64,000 bases of DNA from the NCBI GenBank assembly GCA_963608705.1, contig CAVDHB010000062.1, positions 11,780 through 75,779 of the forward strand, read 5' to 3'. Position numbers and translations under genes: made by a program. This DNA is from CAVDHB01 sp963608705 (lineage in GTDB: Bacteria; Bacteroidota; Bacteroidia; Bacteroidales; Bacteroidaceae). The notes beneath the pieces were generated by a model, which saw nothing but the letters and a program-made list of their open reading frames with translations, was not told where the DNA came from and did no database searches. Shown here piece by piece: positions 8,465-16,438 of this stretch. How positions within the stretch are numbered: position 1 is the stretch's first letter; every line of letters starts with the position of its first letter.

Positions 8465-10726
8465 ATGGTATTGGATATTGAAATGCTGCGGAACTTCTAT
8501 GGCGGCTATAACAAAAAGATTAAGGATGTACGTAATGCGTTAGGTCATCCGCTGACTTATGCGGAAAAAGTGCTGTATGCGCATCTCTACAACCCCAGTG
8601 AAATCAAGGTTTATAAAAGAGGTGAGGAATACGCAGACTTTCGTCCAGACCGTGTGGCCATGCAGGACGCCACGGCGCAAATGGCTCTCTTGCAGTTCAT
8701 GAATGCGGGAAAAGCCGAGGCGGCTGTACCTGCTACTGTACATTGCGACCACTTGATTCGTGCGGACTGGGGTAAGGAGAAAGACCTTCCTGCGGCGTTG
8801 CAGACAAACAAGGAGGTGTATGACTTTCTGGAGAGTGTGTCGGCTAAATACCATATCGGATTTTGGAAGCCGGGTGCGGGCATCATTCACCAAGTGGTAC
8901 TGGAAAATTATGCTTTCCCTGGTGGCATGATGGTGGGAACGGATTCCCATACGCCCAATGCCGGCGGTCTTGGAATGGTGGCTGTCGGAGTAGGCGGCGC
9001 CGATGCGGTGGATGTACTGACAGGACAGCCATGGGAACTGAAAATGCCGAAACTTATCGGTGTGAAACTGACGGGAGAGCTTTCCGGTTGGTGTTCACCC
9101 AAGGATATTATCTTGAAGTTAGCGGGTATTCTGACAGTGAAAGGCGGTACTAACGCTATTATTGAATATTTCGGAGAAGGTGCGGATACGCTGTCTGCCA
9201 CGGGTAAGGCTACCATTTGTAATATGGGAGCAGAAGTGGGAGCTACTTGCTCTATTTTCCCTGCCAACCAGAAGACCGTTGATTACCTGAACGAGACAGG
9301 CAGACAAGAGGTTTCCGAGATGGTGGAGAAATCCATGAGCGAGTTGCGGGCTGATGCGGAAGTGTACGCGACGCCGGAGAACTATTTCGACCGTGTGATT
9401 GAGATTAACCTTTCCGAACTTACGCCGTATTTGAACGGACCGTTTACCCCCGATGCGGCGACTCCCGTGAAGGAGATGGGTTCTTATATAAAGGAGCATG
9501 ACTATCCGCAGACGGTGGAGGTAGGTCTGGTGGGGTCTTGCACGAACTCTTCCTACGAGGATTTGAGCCGTGCGGCTTCCGTGGCTCGTCAGGCGTTGGC
9601 GAAAGGACTGGAGGTGAAGGCGCAGTTGATTATCAATCCGGGTTCTGAGCAGATTCGCTACACGGCTGAGCGTGACGGTATTCTGGATGACTTGAAGAAA
9701 ATCGGTGCGGTGATCATGACGAACGCCTGTGGCCCTTGTATCGGACAATGGCGCAGACATACGGAAGATAATACTCGCAAAAACTCTATTGTGACTTCCT
9801 TCAACCGTAACTTTGCCAAACGTGCAGACGGAAACCCTAATACGTGCGCTTTCATTGGTTCGCCGGAGATGGTGGTGGCCTTGGCCATTGCGGGCAAGCT
9901 GGATTTCAATCCGATGACTGACTATTTGGAGATGAAAGACGGACAAAAAGTGAAACTGGAAGCTCCGCAAGGAGTGGACTTTCCGCCCAAAGGTTTTGCG
10001 GTGGAGGACAAGGGATACATTGCTCCGACTGCTGACAACTCAAATGTCAAAGTGGTTGTTAATCCCGACTCTGAGCGTTTGCAGGTATTGAAGCCTTTCC
10101 CCGCATGGGACGGCAAGGATTTCACGAATATGCCGTTGTTGATTAAGACAAAGGGTAAATGTACTACCGACCATATTTCCATGGCAGGGCCGTGGCTTCG
10201 TTTCAGAGGGCATTTGGAGAATATCTCCCGCAACTGCCTGATGGGTGCCGTGAACGCTTTCAATGACAAGACGAATTCTGTGTTGGATGTGCTGACAGGA
10301 GAATACGGAGAGGTGTCCGCTGTGGCGAAAGACTACAAGGAACACGGCATTTCTTCTATCGTGGTGGCAGAGGAAAACTACGGAGAAGGCTCTTCCCGTG
10401 AACACGCCGCCATGGAGCCTCGTTTCTTGAACGTGAAGGTTATCCTGGCCAAGAGCTTTGCGCGTATCCACGAGACGAACTTGAAGAAACAGGGTATGTT
10501 GGCTTTGACGTTCGAGCATAAGGAAGATTATGACAAGGTGGGTGAACATGACCGTCTCTCCGTAGTGGGACTGGCTGATTTCAAACCGGGTAAAACGTTG
10601 AAGGTGGTGGTAAGTCATCCAGACGGCACCAAAGATGAATTCAACGCACTTCATACCTATAACAAGCAGCAAATCAAATGGTTTAAGGCGGGTAGTGCAT
10701 TAAATACTTTAAGTAAGAACAAATAA
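8465..10726 (+). CDS. acn: Aconitate hydratase (mitochondrial type)
   Basis: 753 residues. Isomerises citrate to isocitrate through a [4Fe-4S] cluster. Cluster ligands are seen as SCTNSSYED (first Cys) and NACGPCIGQW (second and third Cys). The length and these sequence contexts match the mitochondrial-type aconitase described in Bacteroides rather than the longer AcnA/IRP type. It is the first gene of a three-gene operon: 12 bases separate it from icd and 17 separate icd from gltA. Together these enzymes make 2-oxoglutarate for glutamate synthesis in an anaerobe that otherwise runs the reductive TCA arm to succinate (family knowledge). Confidence 0.96.
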   Translation: MVLDIEMLRNFYGGYNKKIKDVRNALGHPLTYAEKVLYAHLYNPSEIKVYKRGEEYADFRPDRVAMQDATAQMALLQFMNAGKAEAAVPATVHCDHLIRADWGKEKDLPAALQTNKEVYDFLESVSAKYHIGFWKPGAGIIHQVVLENYAFPGGMMVGTDSHTPNAGGLGMVAVGVGGADAVDVLTGQPWELKMPKLIGVKLTGELSGWCSPKDIILKLAGILTVKGGTNAIIEYFGEGADTLSATGKATICNMGAEVGATCSIFPANQKTVDYLNETGRQEVSEMVEKSMSELRADAEVYATPENYFDRVIEINLSELTPYLNGPFTPDAATPVKEMGSYIKEHDYPQTVEVGLVGSCTNSSYEDLSRAASVARQALAKGLEVKAQLIINPGSEQIRYTAERDGILDDLKKIGAVIMTNACGPCIGQWRRHTEDNTRKNSIVTSFNRNFAKRADGNPNTCAFIGSPEMVVALAIAGKLDFNPMTDYLEMKDGQKVKLEAPQGVDFPPKGFAVEDKGYIAPTADNSNVKVVVNPDSERLQVLKPFPAWDGKDFTNMPLLIKTKGKCTTDHISMAGPWLRFRGHLENISRNCLMGAVNAFNDKTNSVLDVLTGEYGEVSAVAKDYKEHGISSIVVAEENYGEGSSREHAAMEPRFLNVKVILAKSFARIHETNLKKQGMLALTFEHKEDYDKVGEHDRLSVVGLADFKPGKTLKVVVSHPDGTKDEFNALHTYNKQQIKWFKAGSALNTLSKNK

Positions 10727-10738
10727 AAGACAGCATAA

Positions 10739-11938
10739 ATGAGTAAAGTAGAAATGACCAAAGAGGGGCTGTATGTCCCGGATTGTGTGACTGTGCCGTT
10801 CATTGAGGGTGACGGTGTAGGGGCGGAGATTACGCCTGTATGTCAGAAAGTGGTGGACGCTGCCGTGAAGAAAGCCTACCAGGGCAAACGCTCTTTTGAA
10901 TGGAAAGAGGTATTGGCCGGAGGAAAGGCGCATGAGAAGACAGGCGAATGGCTTCCTCAGGAAACCTTGGACACTTTCCGTGAGTATCTGATTGGCATCA
11001 AAGGCCCGCTGATGACTCCCGTTGGCGGGGGTATCCGCTCCTTGAATGTGGCACTTCGCCAAACCTTGGATCTTTATGTCTGCCAACGCCCAGTGCGTTA
11101 TTATCAAGGAGTCGAGTCTCCTGTGAAACACCCGGAGAGGGTGGATATGTGTATCTTCCGGGAGAATACAGAGGATATTTATGCCGGCATCGAATGGGAG
11201 GCTGGCACGCCGGAGGCGAAAAAGTTCTATGATTTTATCCATCAAGAGATGGGTGTGCAGAAGGTGCGTTTTCCGGAGACTGCCTCTTTTGGTGTGAAAC
11301 CCGTGTCGAAGGAAGGTTCTGAGCGTCTCGTTCGTTCTGCCATCCAGTATGCTTTGGCGCACAAATGTCCCAGCGTGACATTCGTACACAAAGGGAACAT
11401 CATGAAGTTCACCGAAGGCGGCTTCAAGAAATGGGGCTATGCTTTGGCTGAACGGGAGTTCGGAGGAAAGATGGTGGACGGCAAGATGGTGATAGACGGA
11501 GGTGTGGTGATAAAGGACTGCATCTGCGACGCTTTCTTGCAGAACGCCTTGCTGAAACCGGAGGATTATTCTGTAATCGCCACCATGAACCTGAACGGCG
11601 ACTATGTGTCCGACCAGTTGGCTGCGCAGGTGGGCGGTATCGGCATTGCGCCCGGTGCGAACATCAACTATAAGACAGGGCATGCCATTTTTGAAGCCAC
11701 ACACGGTACTGCGCCAGATATTGCGGGCAAGAACAAGGTGAATCCTTCTTCCATCATCCTTTCCGCTGTCATGATGCTTCAGTACCTTGGATGGAAAGAG
11801 GCTGCAGACTTGATTGAACAGGCGTTGGAGAAGTCGTTCGGTGAGGGATACGCCACGTATGACTTGGCGCGTCTGATGCCGAACGGTAAGGCATTGGGCA
11901 CGAAAGAGTTTGGAGACAAGTTGGTAGAGTTACTTTAA
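10739..11938 (+). CDS. icd: Isocitrate dehydrogenase
   Basis: 399 residues, beta-decarboxylating dehydrogenase family. Converts isocitrate to 2-oxoglutarate and CO2. The substrate loop (GGGIRSLNVALRQTLDLYVC) and RENTEDIYAG segment are typical of the E. coli-like group. At the coenzyme site it has HGTAPDIAG, with Asp327-Ile328 where the NADP enzyme of E. coli has Lys344-Tyr345; Asp-Ile is the NAD-type pair. However Tyr374 and Arg378 (TYDLAR) match the NADP-type Tyr391/Arg395. Coenzyme preference is therefore uncertain and it is not labelled NADP-specific here. Confidence 0.94.
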   Translation: MSKVEMTKEGLYVPDCVTVPFIEGDGVGAEITPVCQKVVDAAVKKAYQGKRSFEWKEVLAGGKAHEKTGEWLPQETLDTFREYLIGIKGPLMTPVGGGIRSLNVALRQTLDLYVCQRPVRYYQGVESPVKHPERVDMCIFRENTEDIYAGIEWEAGTPEAKKFYDFIHQEMGVQKVRFPETASFGVKPVSKEGSERLVRSAIQYALAHKCPSVTFVHKGNIMKFTEGGFKKWGYALAEREFGGKMVDGKMVIDGGVVIKDCICDAFLQNALLKPEDYSVIATMNLNGDYVSDQLAAQVGGIGIAPGANINYKTGHAIFEATHGTAPDIAGKNKVNPSSIILSAVMMLQYLGWKEAADLIEQALEKSFGEGYATYDLARLMPNGKALGTKEFGDKLVELL

Positions 11939-11955
11939 CTTAAATGGTTTAGTTT

Positions 11956-13311
11956 ATGAAAGAAGATTACAAGAAATACCTCGTCTATAAAATATCGGAC
12001 GAGATAAAGAAGTCTACTCGTATCGCTCCAGAGCTTTTCCCAAAATATGGAGTGAAGCGTGGACTGCGTAACGAGGACGGTACCGGTGTGCTGGTCGGAT
12101 TGACCAACATTGGTAACGTGGTCGGCTACGAGCGGATGGAAGACGGAAAGGTGAAACCCATTCCCGGAAAGCTGTTCTACCGAGGCTATGAGTTGTCCGA
12201 CTTGGTGGAGCCGTTGATGAAGGAACACCGTTTCGGTTTCGAGGAAATCGCTTACTTGATTCTCTGCGGTAAATTGCCAGACAAGGAGGAACTGGAAGGT
12301 TTCGAGGCGTTGCTGGCTGACAATATGCCATTGGACCACAAGATGACGGTGAACATCGTGGACTTGGAGGGGCAGAATATCATGAATATTCTGGCAAGGA
12401 CGGTGCTGGAGATGTACACTTTCGACCCTGCGCCTGATGATACCTCTCGTGATAATCTGGTGAGACAGGCCATTAACTTGATAGCCCGTTTCCCGACCAT
12501 CATCGCTTACGCCTACAACAGTTTCCGCCACAGTCAGCATGGTTTGTCTTTGCATATCCGGCATCCTCATGAGAACTTGAGCTTTGCGGAGAACTTCCTC
12601 TTTATGTTAAAGAAGAGCTATACGCCATTGGACGCGCGCACGTTGGACTTGCTGCTGATTCTACAGGCGGAACACGGTGGAGGTAACAACTCTACGTTTA
12701 CGGTTCGTGTGACCAGTTCCACTTATACAGACACGTACTCGTCTATTGCGGCGGGTATCGGCTCTTTGAAAGGCCCGTTGCATGGAGGTGCGAACATCCG
12801 TGTGATTAATATGTTCCACCATCTCCAGCATGCCATCAAAAACTGGGACGATGTGGAAGAGATTGATACCTATCTGATGAAGATGCTTCGCAGGGAGGTG
12901 TATGACAAAACGGGACTTATCTATGGTATCGGCCATGCCGTGTACACCATCTCAGACCCTCGTGCCGTACAGTTGAAAAAGATGGCGGCTGAATTAGCGG
13001 TGGAGAAACACAGGGAAAGGGAGTTCAATTTCTTGAAATTGCTGGAAGAAAGAGCCATCAAGTGTCTGGGTGAGTACAAGCAACACCGCACGAAGCCCAT
13101 CTGTTCCAATGTGGACTTCTACTCCGGCTTTGTGTATGAGATGATAGGGCTGCCGCAGGAGATCTTCACGCCAATCTTTGCCATGGCTCGTATCGTGGGA
13201 TGGATGGCGCACCGTATTGAAGAACTTAACTTCGAGAGCCGCCGTATCATTCGTCCGGCTTACAAGAATGTGTTGGAACCGAAGGTATATCTGCCTTTGG
13301 AGAAACGTTAA
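11956..13311 (+). CDS. gltA: Citrate synthase
   Basis: 451 residues. Condenses acetyl-CoA and oxaloacetate. Catalytic segments are visible: LQAEHGGGNNST (first active-site His), GPLHGGAN, and GIGHAVYTISDPRA containing the second His. It is longer at the N terminus than the 427-residue E. coli enzyme. The start follows AAATGGTTTAGTTT without a strong Shine-Dalgarno sequence, which is usual in this phylum. It is the last gene of the operon, with a terminator 20 bases downstream. Confidence 0.95.
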   Translation: MKEDYKKYLVYKISDEIKKSTRIAPELFPKYGVKRGLRNEDGTGVLVGLTNIGNVVGYERMEDGKVKPIPGKLFYRGYELSDLVEPLMKEHRFGFEEIAYLILCGKLPDKEELEGFEALLADNMPLDHKMTVNIVDLEGQNIMNILARTVLEMYTFDPAPDDTSRDNLVRQAINLIARFPTIIAYAYNSFRHSQHGLSLHIRHPHENLSFAENFLFMLKKSYTPLDARTLDLLLILQAEHGGGNNSTFTVRVTSSTYTDTYSSIAAGIGSLKGPLHGGANIRVINMFHHLQHAIKNWDDVEEIDTYLMKMLRREVYDKTGLIYGIGHAVYTISDPRAVQLKKMAAELAVEKHREREFNFLKLLEERAIKCLGEYKQHRTKPICSNVDFYSGFVYEMIGLPQEIFTPIFAMARIVGWMAHRIEELNFESRRIIRPAYKNVLEPKVYLPLEKR

Positions 13312-13331
13312 GAACAAGAAATTATGTGAGT

Positions 13332-13368
13332 CTCCCTGTGTTTACGGATAATACAGGGAGGCTTTTTC
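13332..13368 (+). terminator. Intrinsic terminator after gltA
   Basis: CTCCCTGT / ACAGGGAG hairpin followed by GC and a T-rich run. Confidence 0.85.
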
Positions 13369-13410
13369 TTTTATCGGGAAGCCGTATTTTCGTCTCTTTC
13401 CGTTTATCTA

Positions 13411-14004
13411 ATGACAAGCACAAGTATGGATGAGGAAGAATTGCTGGCAGCGCAGTGCCGAAAAGGTGACAGAGTCGCTTTCAAGACGGTGTACGAGAAG
13501 TACGCCCCGGTGTTGATGGCGATATGCTTCCGCTATCTTGGAAACAGGATGGATGCGGAGGATGTGCTGCACAATGTCTTCATCAAAGTCTTCAGCGCTT
13601 TTGCTTTTTTCACCTATCAAGGGAAAGGCTCGTTGAAAGCCTGGCTCACGAAGATGGCGGTGAATGAGTCATTGTCTTTTCTAAGGAGTCAGCGAAAAGA
13701 GCTGGACAAAACAGTGGATATAGAGGAAATGCGAGGGGATTTGGCGGGTAACGGACAGGATGAGTTAGAGCCGTCTTCTTTGCAGTCCATACCGAAAGAG
13801 ACTTTGATGTCATTCATTGCCGAACTTCCCCAGGGATACCGTACCGTCTTCAACCTGTATGTGTTTGAGGGGAAGAGCCATCGGGAAATAGGAGAGATGC
13901 TGGGGATAGAAGAGCGTACCTCTTCCTCCCAGTTTTCAAGAGCCAGGCGCTTGTTGAGAAAGAGAGTCACGAATTATTTGAACGATAAGGGACAAGAAGA
14001 ATGA
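13411..14004 (+). CDS. RNA polymerase ECF-type sigma factor
   Basis: 197 residues, sigma-70 family. Region 2 (about 25-90) contains FKTVYEKYAPVLMAICFRYL and AEDVLHNVFIKVF; region 4 (about 135-190) contains GYRTVFNLYVFEGKSHREIG and an HTH. There is no region 1 or 3, so it is an ECF factor. Its stop overlaps the next start (ATGA at 14001), which pairs it with a membrane-anchored partner as in sigma/anti-sigma operons. The start could be 15 bases later (second Met). Target genes are unknown. Confidence 0.93.
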   Translation: MTSTSMDEEELLAAQCRKGDRVAFKTVYEKYAPVLMAICFRYLGNRMDAEDVLHNVFIKVFSAFAFFTYQGKGSLKAWLTKMAVNESLSFLRSQRKELDKTVDIEEMRGDLAGNGQDELEPSSLQSIPKETLMSFIAELPQGYRTVFNLYVFEGKSHREIGEMLGIEERTSSSQFSRARRLLRKRVTNYLNDKGQEE

Positions 14005-15239
14005 AAGATAAATGGCTGGATGAATTGGGCGAATGCCTGAAGGATTGCAAGATGAATCCTTCGGACAGGCTGTGGAGTGAGCTGGAGAAAGACCTGCCTG
14101 CGGTTCGTCCTCGGTGGACTGGGTGGAGAAAAGCCGCTGCCGTGGCTGCGGTGGTGGTAGTGGGTGGCGGAGCGGGGATATATTATCTTCAACGCTCCCA
14201 GCCAGTTTCCTCCGTGAGTCCGAAAATAGTGGCCGCTTTTTCTAAAGTAATGGAAGAGGTGAGATCTTCTTCTTTACTCGTTTCTAAACAGTTATCAAAC
14301 AATACATTCTCTTCCGCCAGTGAGCCGCCTGTCCGGCGGTTGCTTGCAGACCAACCGTCTGCGGCGATACAGGTTGATACCGTCTCTACCTTGCGTGCGG
14401 ATACGGTAGCCGCAGTGCGGACGATGAGTCTGATGGCCGCTGCGGAGTCCCCTGGGCAAGAGACCACCACATCCTCCGAGACGAAAGAGAAAACGGAAGA
14501 GTGGTATGAACGAGTGCCGCATACCCGTAAAATACATGAAGAAGCGGTGAAGACTTCCTCAAACGAAAAATGGTCTTTTGCGTTGGTGGCCACCAACGGA
14601 CTGCCTTCCATCGGAGGGAGTGTGGGGGGCAATGCGCATGGCGGAGTGTCGAATGTGCGGTATGCCTCAGAAGTGTTGTCTCCATTGGAGGGACAGACGG
14701 CTGTTCCGAGTCTGATGGCTGTTTCTTCCGCAAAGTACAGTGAGCGGAAGACTTCCGTGAAACACAAGGTGCCTGTCAGCTATGGACTGATGGTTCGGAA
14801 GAGTGTGACCCGTCGTGTCGGGGTGGAGGCTGGTGTCTCCTATACAGTTCTGGGGTCTAATATTACAGAGACATTGGGGTCATCTTCTTTATCCTATAAT
14901 CAGGATGTCCATTATCTTGACATTCCTGTGCGAGTGAATTGCTCTCTCTACCACAAACGATGGGTTTCCTTCTATGCGACGGCCGGTGGAGTGGTCGGAA
15001 AGTGTGTCTATGCCAAGCAGACGGATGCGGAAAATTTATCGACTCCGTTGAATGAGAAACCCTGGCAGTTCTCGTTGACCGCTTCTGCGGGAGCGCAGTT
15101 GAACGTGCACGAGCATTTGGGTGTGTATGTGGAGCCAGGAGTGGGTTATTATTTTGACAATCACAGTTCCTTGCGCACGGTATACCAAGACCACCCGTGG
15201 GTGTTCAAACTGAATTTCGGCGTGAGGGTGATGTATTGA
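14001..15239 (+). CDS. Membrane-anchored beta-barrel-like partner of the ECF sigma factor
   Basis: 412 residues. The N-terminal 40 residues are charged and amphipathic (WLDELGECLKDC), one transmembrane helix covers about 43-62 (AAAVAAVVVVGGGAGIYYL), a Ser/Thr/Val-rich linker runs to about residue 215, and the last 170 residues look like an outer-membrane-type barrel (VGVEAGVSYTVLGS, GVYVEPGVGYYFD, FGVRVMY). Genes of this design commonly follow ECF sigma factors in Bacteroidota. Coupling to the sigma gene by a 4-base overlap suggests the N-terminal part restrains the sigma factor (inference). The order TM helix then barrel-like domain is topologically odd. Confidence 0.8.
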   Translation: MKDKWLDELGECLKDCKMNPSDRLWSELEKDLPAVRPRWTGWRKAAAVAAVVVVGGGAGIYYLQRSQPVSSVSPKIVAAFSKVMEEVRSSSLLVSKQLSNNTFSSASEPPVRRLLADQPSAAIQVDTVSTLRADTVAAVRTMSLMAAAESPGQETTTSSETKEKTEEWYERVPHTRKIHEEAVKTSSNEKWSFALVATNGLPSIGGSVGGNAHGGVSNVRYASEVLSPLEGQTAVPSLMAVSSAKYSERKTSVKHKVPVSYGLMVRKSVTRRVGVEAGVSYTVLGSNITETLGSSSLSYNQDVHYLDIPVRVNCSLYHKRWVSFYATAGGVVGKCVYAKQTDAENLSTPLNEKPWQFSLTASAGAQLNVHEHLGVYVEPGVGYYFDNHSSLRTVYQDHPWVFKLNFGVRVMY

Positions 15240-15294
15240 TGTACAACTTCAGATGGTTCTGAATGATTTAACGGATTATTGAGTCTTAACTTGC

Positions 15295-15567
15295 TTATTT
15301 AAAAAGTTCAGAATGACTTCCTAATCGTACCAGTTTTATCACTTTATTCGTCTAGTCAATCCAAATGAGTAAGAAATCATTCTGCACGTGGCATTCCATG
15401 CATCCTTTATATTTCCCAATAAGAAAATGTGGCTTGTATTTCATTGGAACGATTCCGCTCATCCGTAGGAGACTGAGAACCGTTTCCAAATCCTTAAGCT
15501 TTTCCGAATTATGTTTGTATTTCTTTAAGTCTTTCTTAAATTGACTTGTGAGTTCAAGTTCCATCAT
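15295..15567 (-). pseudogene. YafQ-family toxin with in-frame amber stop
   Basis: The reading frame from 15567 encodes 71 residues and stops at TAG (15352-15354) just after LLIWID. Read through that codon, the frame continues for 18 residues (TNKVIKLVRLGSHSELFK) to TAA at 15295-15297, giving a normal-length 90-residue YafQ-type mRNA endonuclease. The retained part has KPHFL, ECHV and ND, aligning with E. coli YafQ His50, His63 and Asp67. The lost part has Arg, His and Phe aligning with Arg83, His87 and Phe91. The toxin is therefore probably inactive, unless the amber codon is read through or is a sequencing error. It overlaps the antitoxin by 4 bases. Confidence 0.85.
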
Positions 15568-15809
15568 AATGAATCAACGTACTGTTTGAAGTTGTTCAAG
15601 TCAAGCCTTTCAAGCTTTTTTCCCGATCTCGCTTCTTCTATAGCAGCGATGGTAGTAGCGTTAGGTTCATTGTATATGGCATCAAGCAGGACGCTTTCAA
15701 CGTAGTTGTTCAAACTACAATTACTTGCCTTTGCTCTTTCCTCGAGTGCGGAAAGCAATTTTGCATTCAACCTAAACGATGCTGGTTGACGTAATACAGA
15801 TGTATCCAT
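15564..15809 (-). CDS. RHH-type antitoxin of a DinJ/YafQ-like pair
   Basis: 81 residues from the ATG at 15809 (MDTSVLRQPASFRLN). A longer frame to 15869 is rejected because it covers the promoter. The ribbon-helix-helix-like segment is SFRLNAKLLSALEERAK followed by SLNNYVESVLLDAI; the C-terminal tail would wrap the toxin. The stop overlaps the toxin start (ATGA). A complete promoter at 15831-15861 would place the start of transcription immediately upstream, an arrangement compatible with autorepression (inference). Confidence 0.83.
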   Translation of the reverse strand: MDTSVLRQPASFRLNAKLLSALEERAKASNCSLNNYVESVLLDAIYNEPNATTIAAIEEARSGKKLERLDLNNFKQYVDSL

Positions 15810-15830
15810 ATTGTAGATTTTATTTATAGG

Positions 15831-15861
15831 CAAATATAATATGAAGTTTTGAATTGACAAA
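15831..15861 (-). promoter_or_regulatory. Promoter of the toxin-antitoxin pair
   Basis: On the minus strand TTTG (15858-15861), 19 bases, then TATATTTG (15831-15838), a textbook Bacteroidota promoter 22 bases before the antitoxin start. Confidence 0.75.
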
Positions 15862-15919
15862 ACAATCAAGCCAATATATTGAATTTAAGTTCAAACGAGT
15901 CTTCCGTCAATCATCTCTC

Positions 15920-15976
15920 CTGTCTTGCACGTTGCAACCTAAACAATGTTGATTAGTGGTACAATTACGGCTAATC
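15920..15976 (-). repeat. Two dispersed repeat boxes lying 21 bases apart
   Basis: On the minus strand GATTAGCCGTAATTGTACCA is followed, after a short gap, by GTTGCAACGTGCAAGACAG. Near-identical boxes occur at 27270-27294 and 27800-27830, but there they are separated by a 487-bp inverted-repeat element. The second box also recurs at 60678-60707. Confidence 0.6.
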
Positions 15977-16300
15977 ATTTGACTAATCTCATAAAGAGAA
16001 CTGTGTATGTTTTCCACATCTTTTTCTACACATTCCACACCTCTTCCACACTTTATATCCGCACCGTGATTTCTCTATCTTCTGTAAATCAATCATATAG
16101 AAAATTTTTGTTTTTCTGGCATACGTTTTGCGTGTTATATAGCGTGACGGTAAACGACATAAAGAATGGAAGATGTATGGACAAACCGTTACGTTGAGAA
16201 AGCAGACTAAAAGTATTGAAATAAATAGATAGGTTGTATATGCCCTTTTACATGGGGACACGTAAAAATGTATAAGATCAGTTTAATCTTCTCTTTTTCC

Positions 16301-16336
16301 AAAGCGGGACGTTGTGAAACGTGACCCGCTTTTTTC
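16301..16336 (+). terminator. Strong hairpin with T-run, no gene upstream
   Basis: AAAGCGGG ... CCCGCTTT with an inner ACGTT/AACGT stem, then six T. It has intrinsic-terminator form on the plus strand, but no plus-strand gene ends nearby. It may end a small RNA or leader, or may shield the sigma-54 activator from readthrough. Confidence 0.7.
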
Positions 16337-16353
16337 ATTAAACCATGGAATGT

Positions 16354-16384
16354 TTTGAGTTTTCGATTACACATCGTATCTTCG
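16354..16384 (+). promoter_or_regulatory. Probable promoter of the sigma-54 activator operon
   Basis: TTTG at 16354-16357, 19 bases, TATCTTCG at 16377-16384 (one mismatch from TAnnTTTG), 54 bases before the start codon. Confidence 0.55.
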
Positions 16385-16438
16385 CGGTATAAAACTCCAT
16401 GGCGGTTTTCATATAAAGTAAAAAGGAGACGGACTATC

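Larger units (their letters stand above)
15870..16353. other. Gene-free stretch upstream of the sigma-54 activator
   Basis: No convincing coding frame. It contains a dispersed repeat box at 15920-15938, a second box at about 15954-15976, a small cluster of TTCCACA motifs (16012-16050) and the hairpin at 16301-16336. The two boxes match sequences that flank the inverted-repeat element near 27.3-27.8 kb. Confidence 0.5.

Noticed and set aside
16012..16050. Cluster of three TTCCACA motifs resembling DnaA boxes
   Set aside because: They lack the TTAT start of the DnaA box, spacing is irregular (21 and 12 bases), and no dnaA, dnaN or AT-rich unwinding pattern is nearby; not an origin.
15946..16197. 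83-codon plus-strand frame upstream of the sigma-54 activator
   Set aside because: Composition and lack of RBS argue against it; it spans dispersed repeat boxes.
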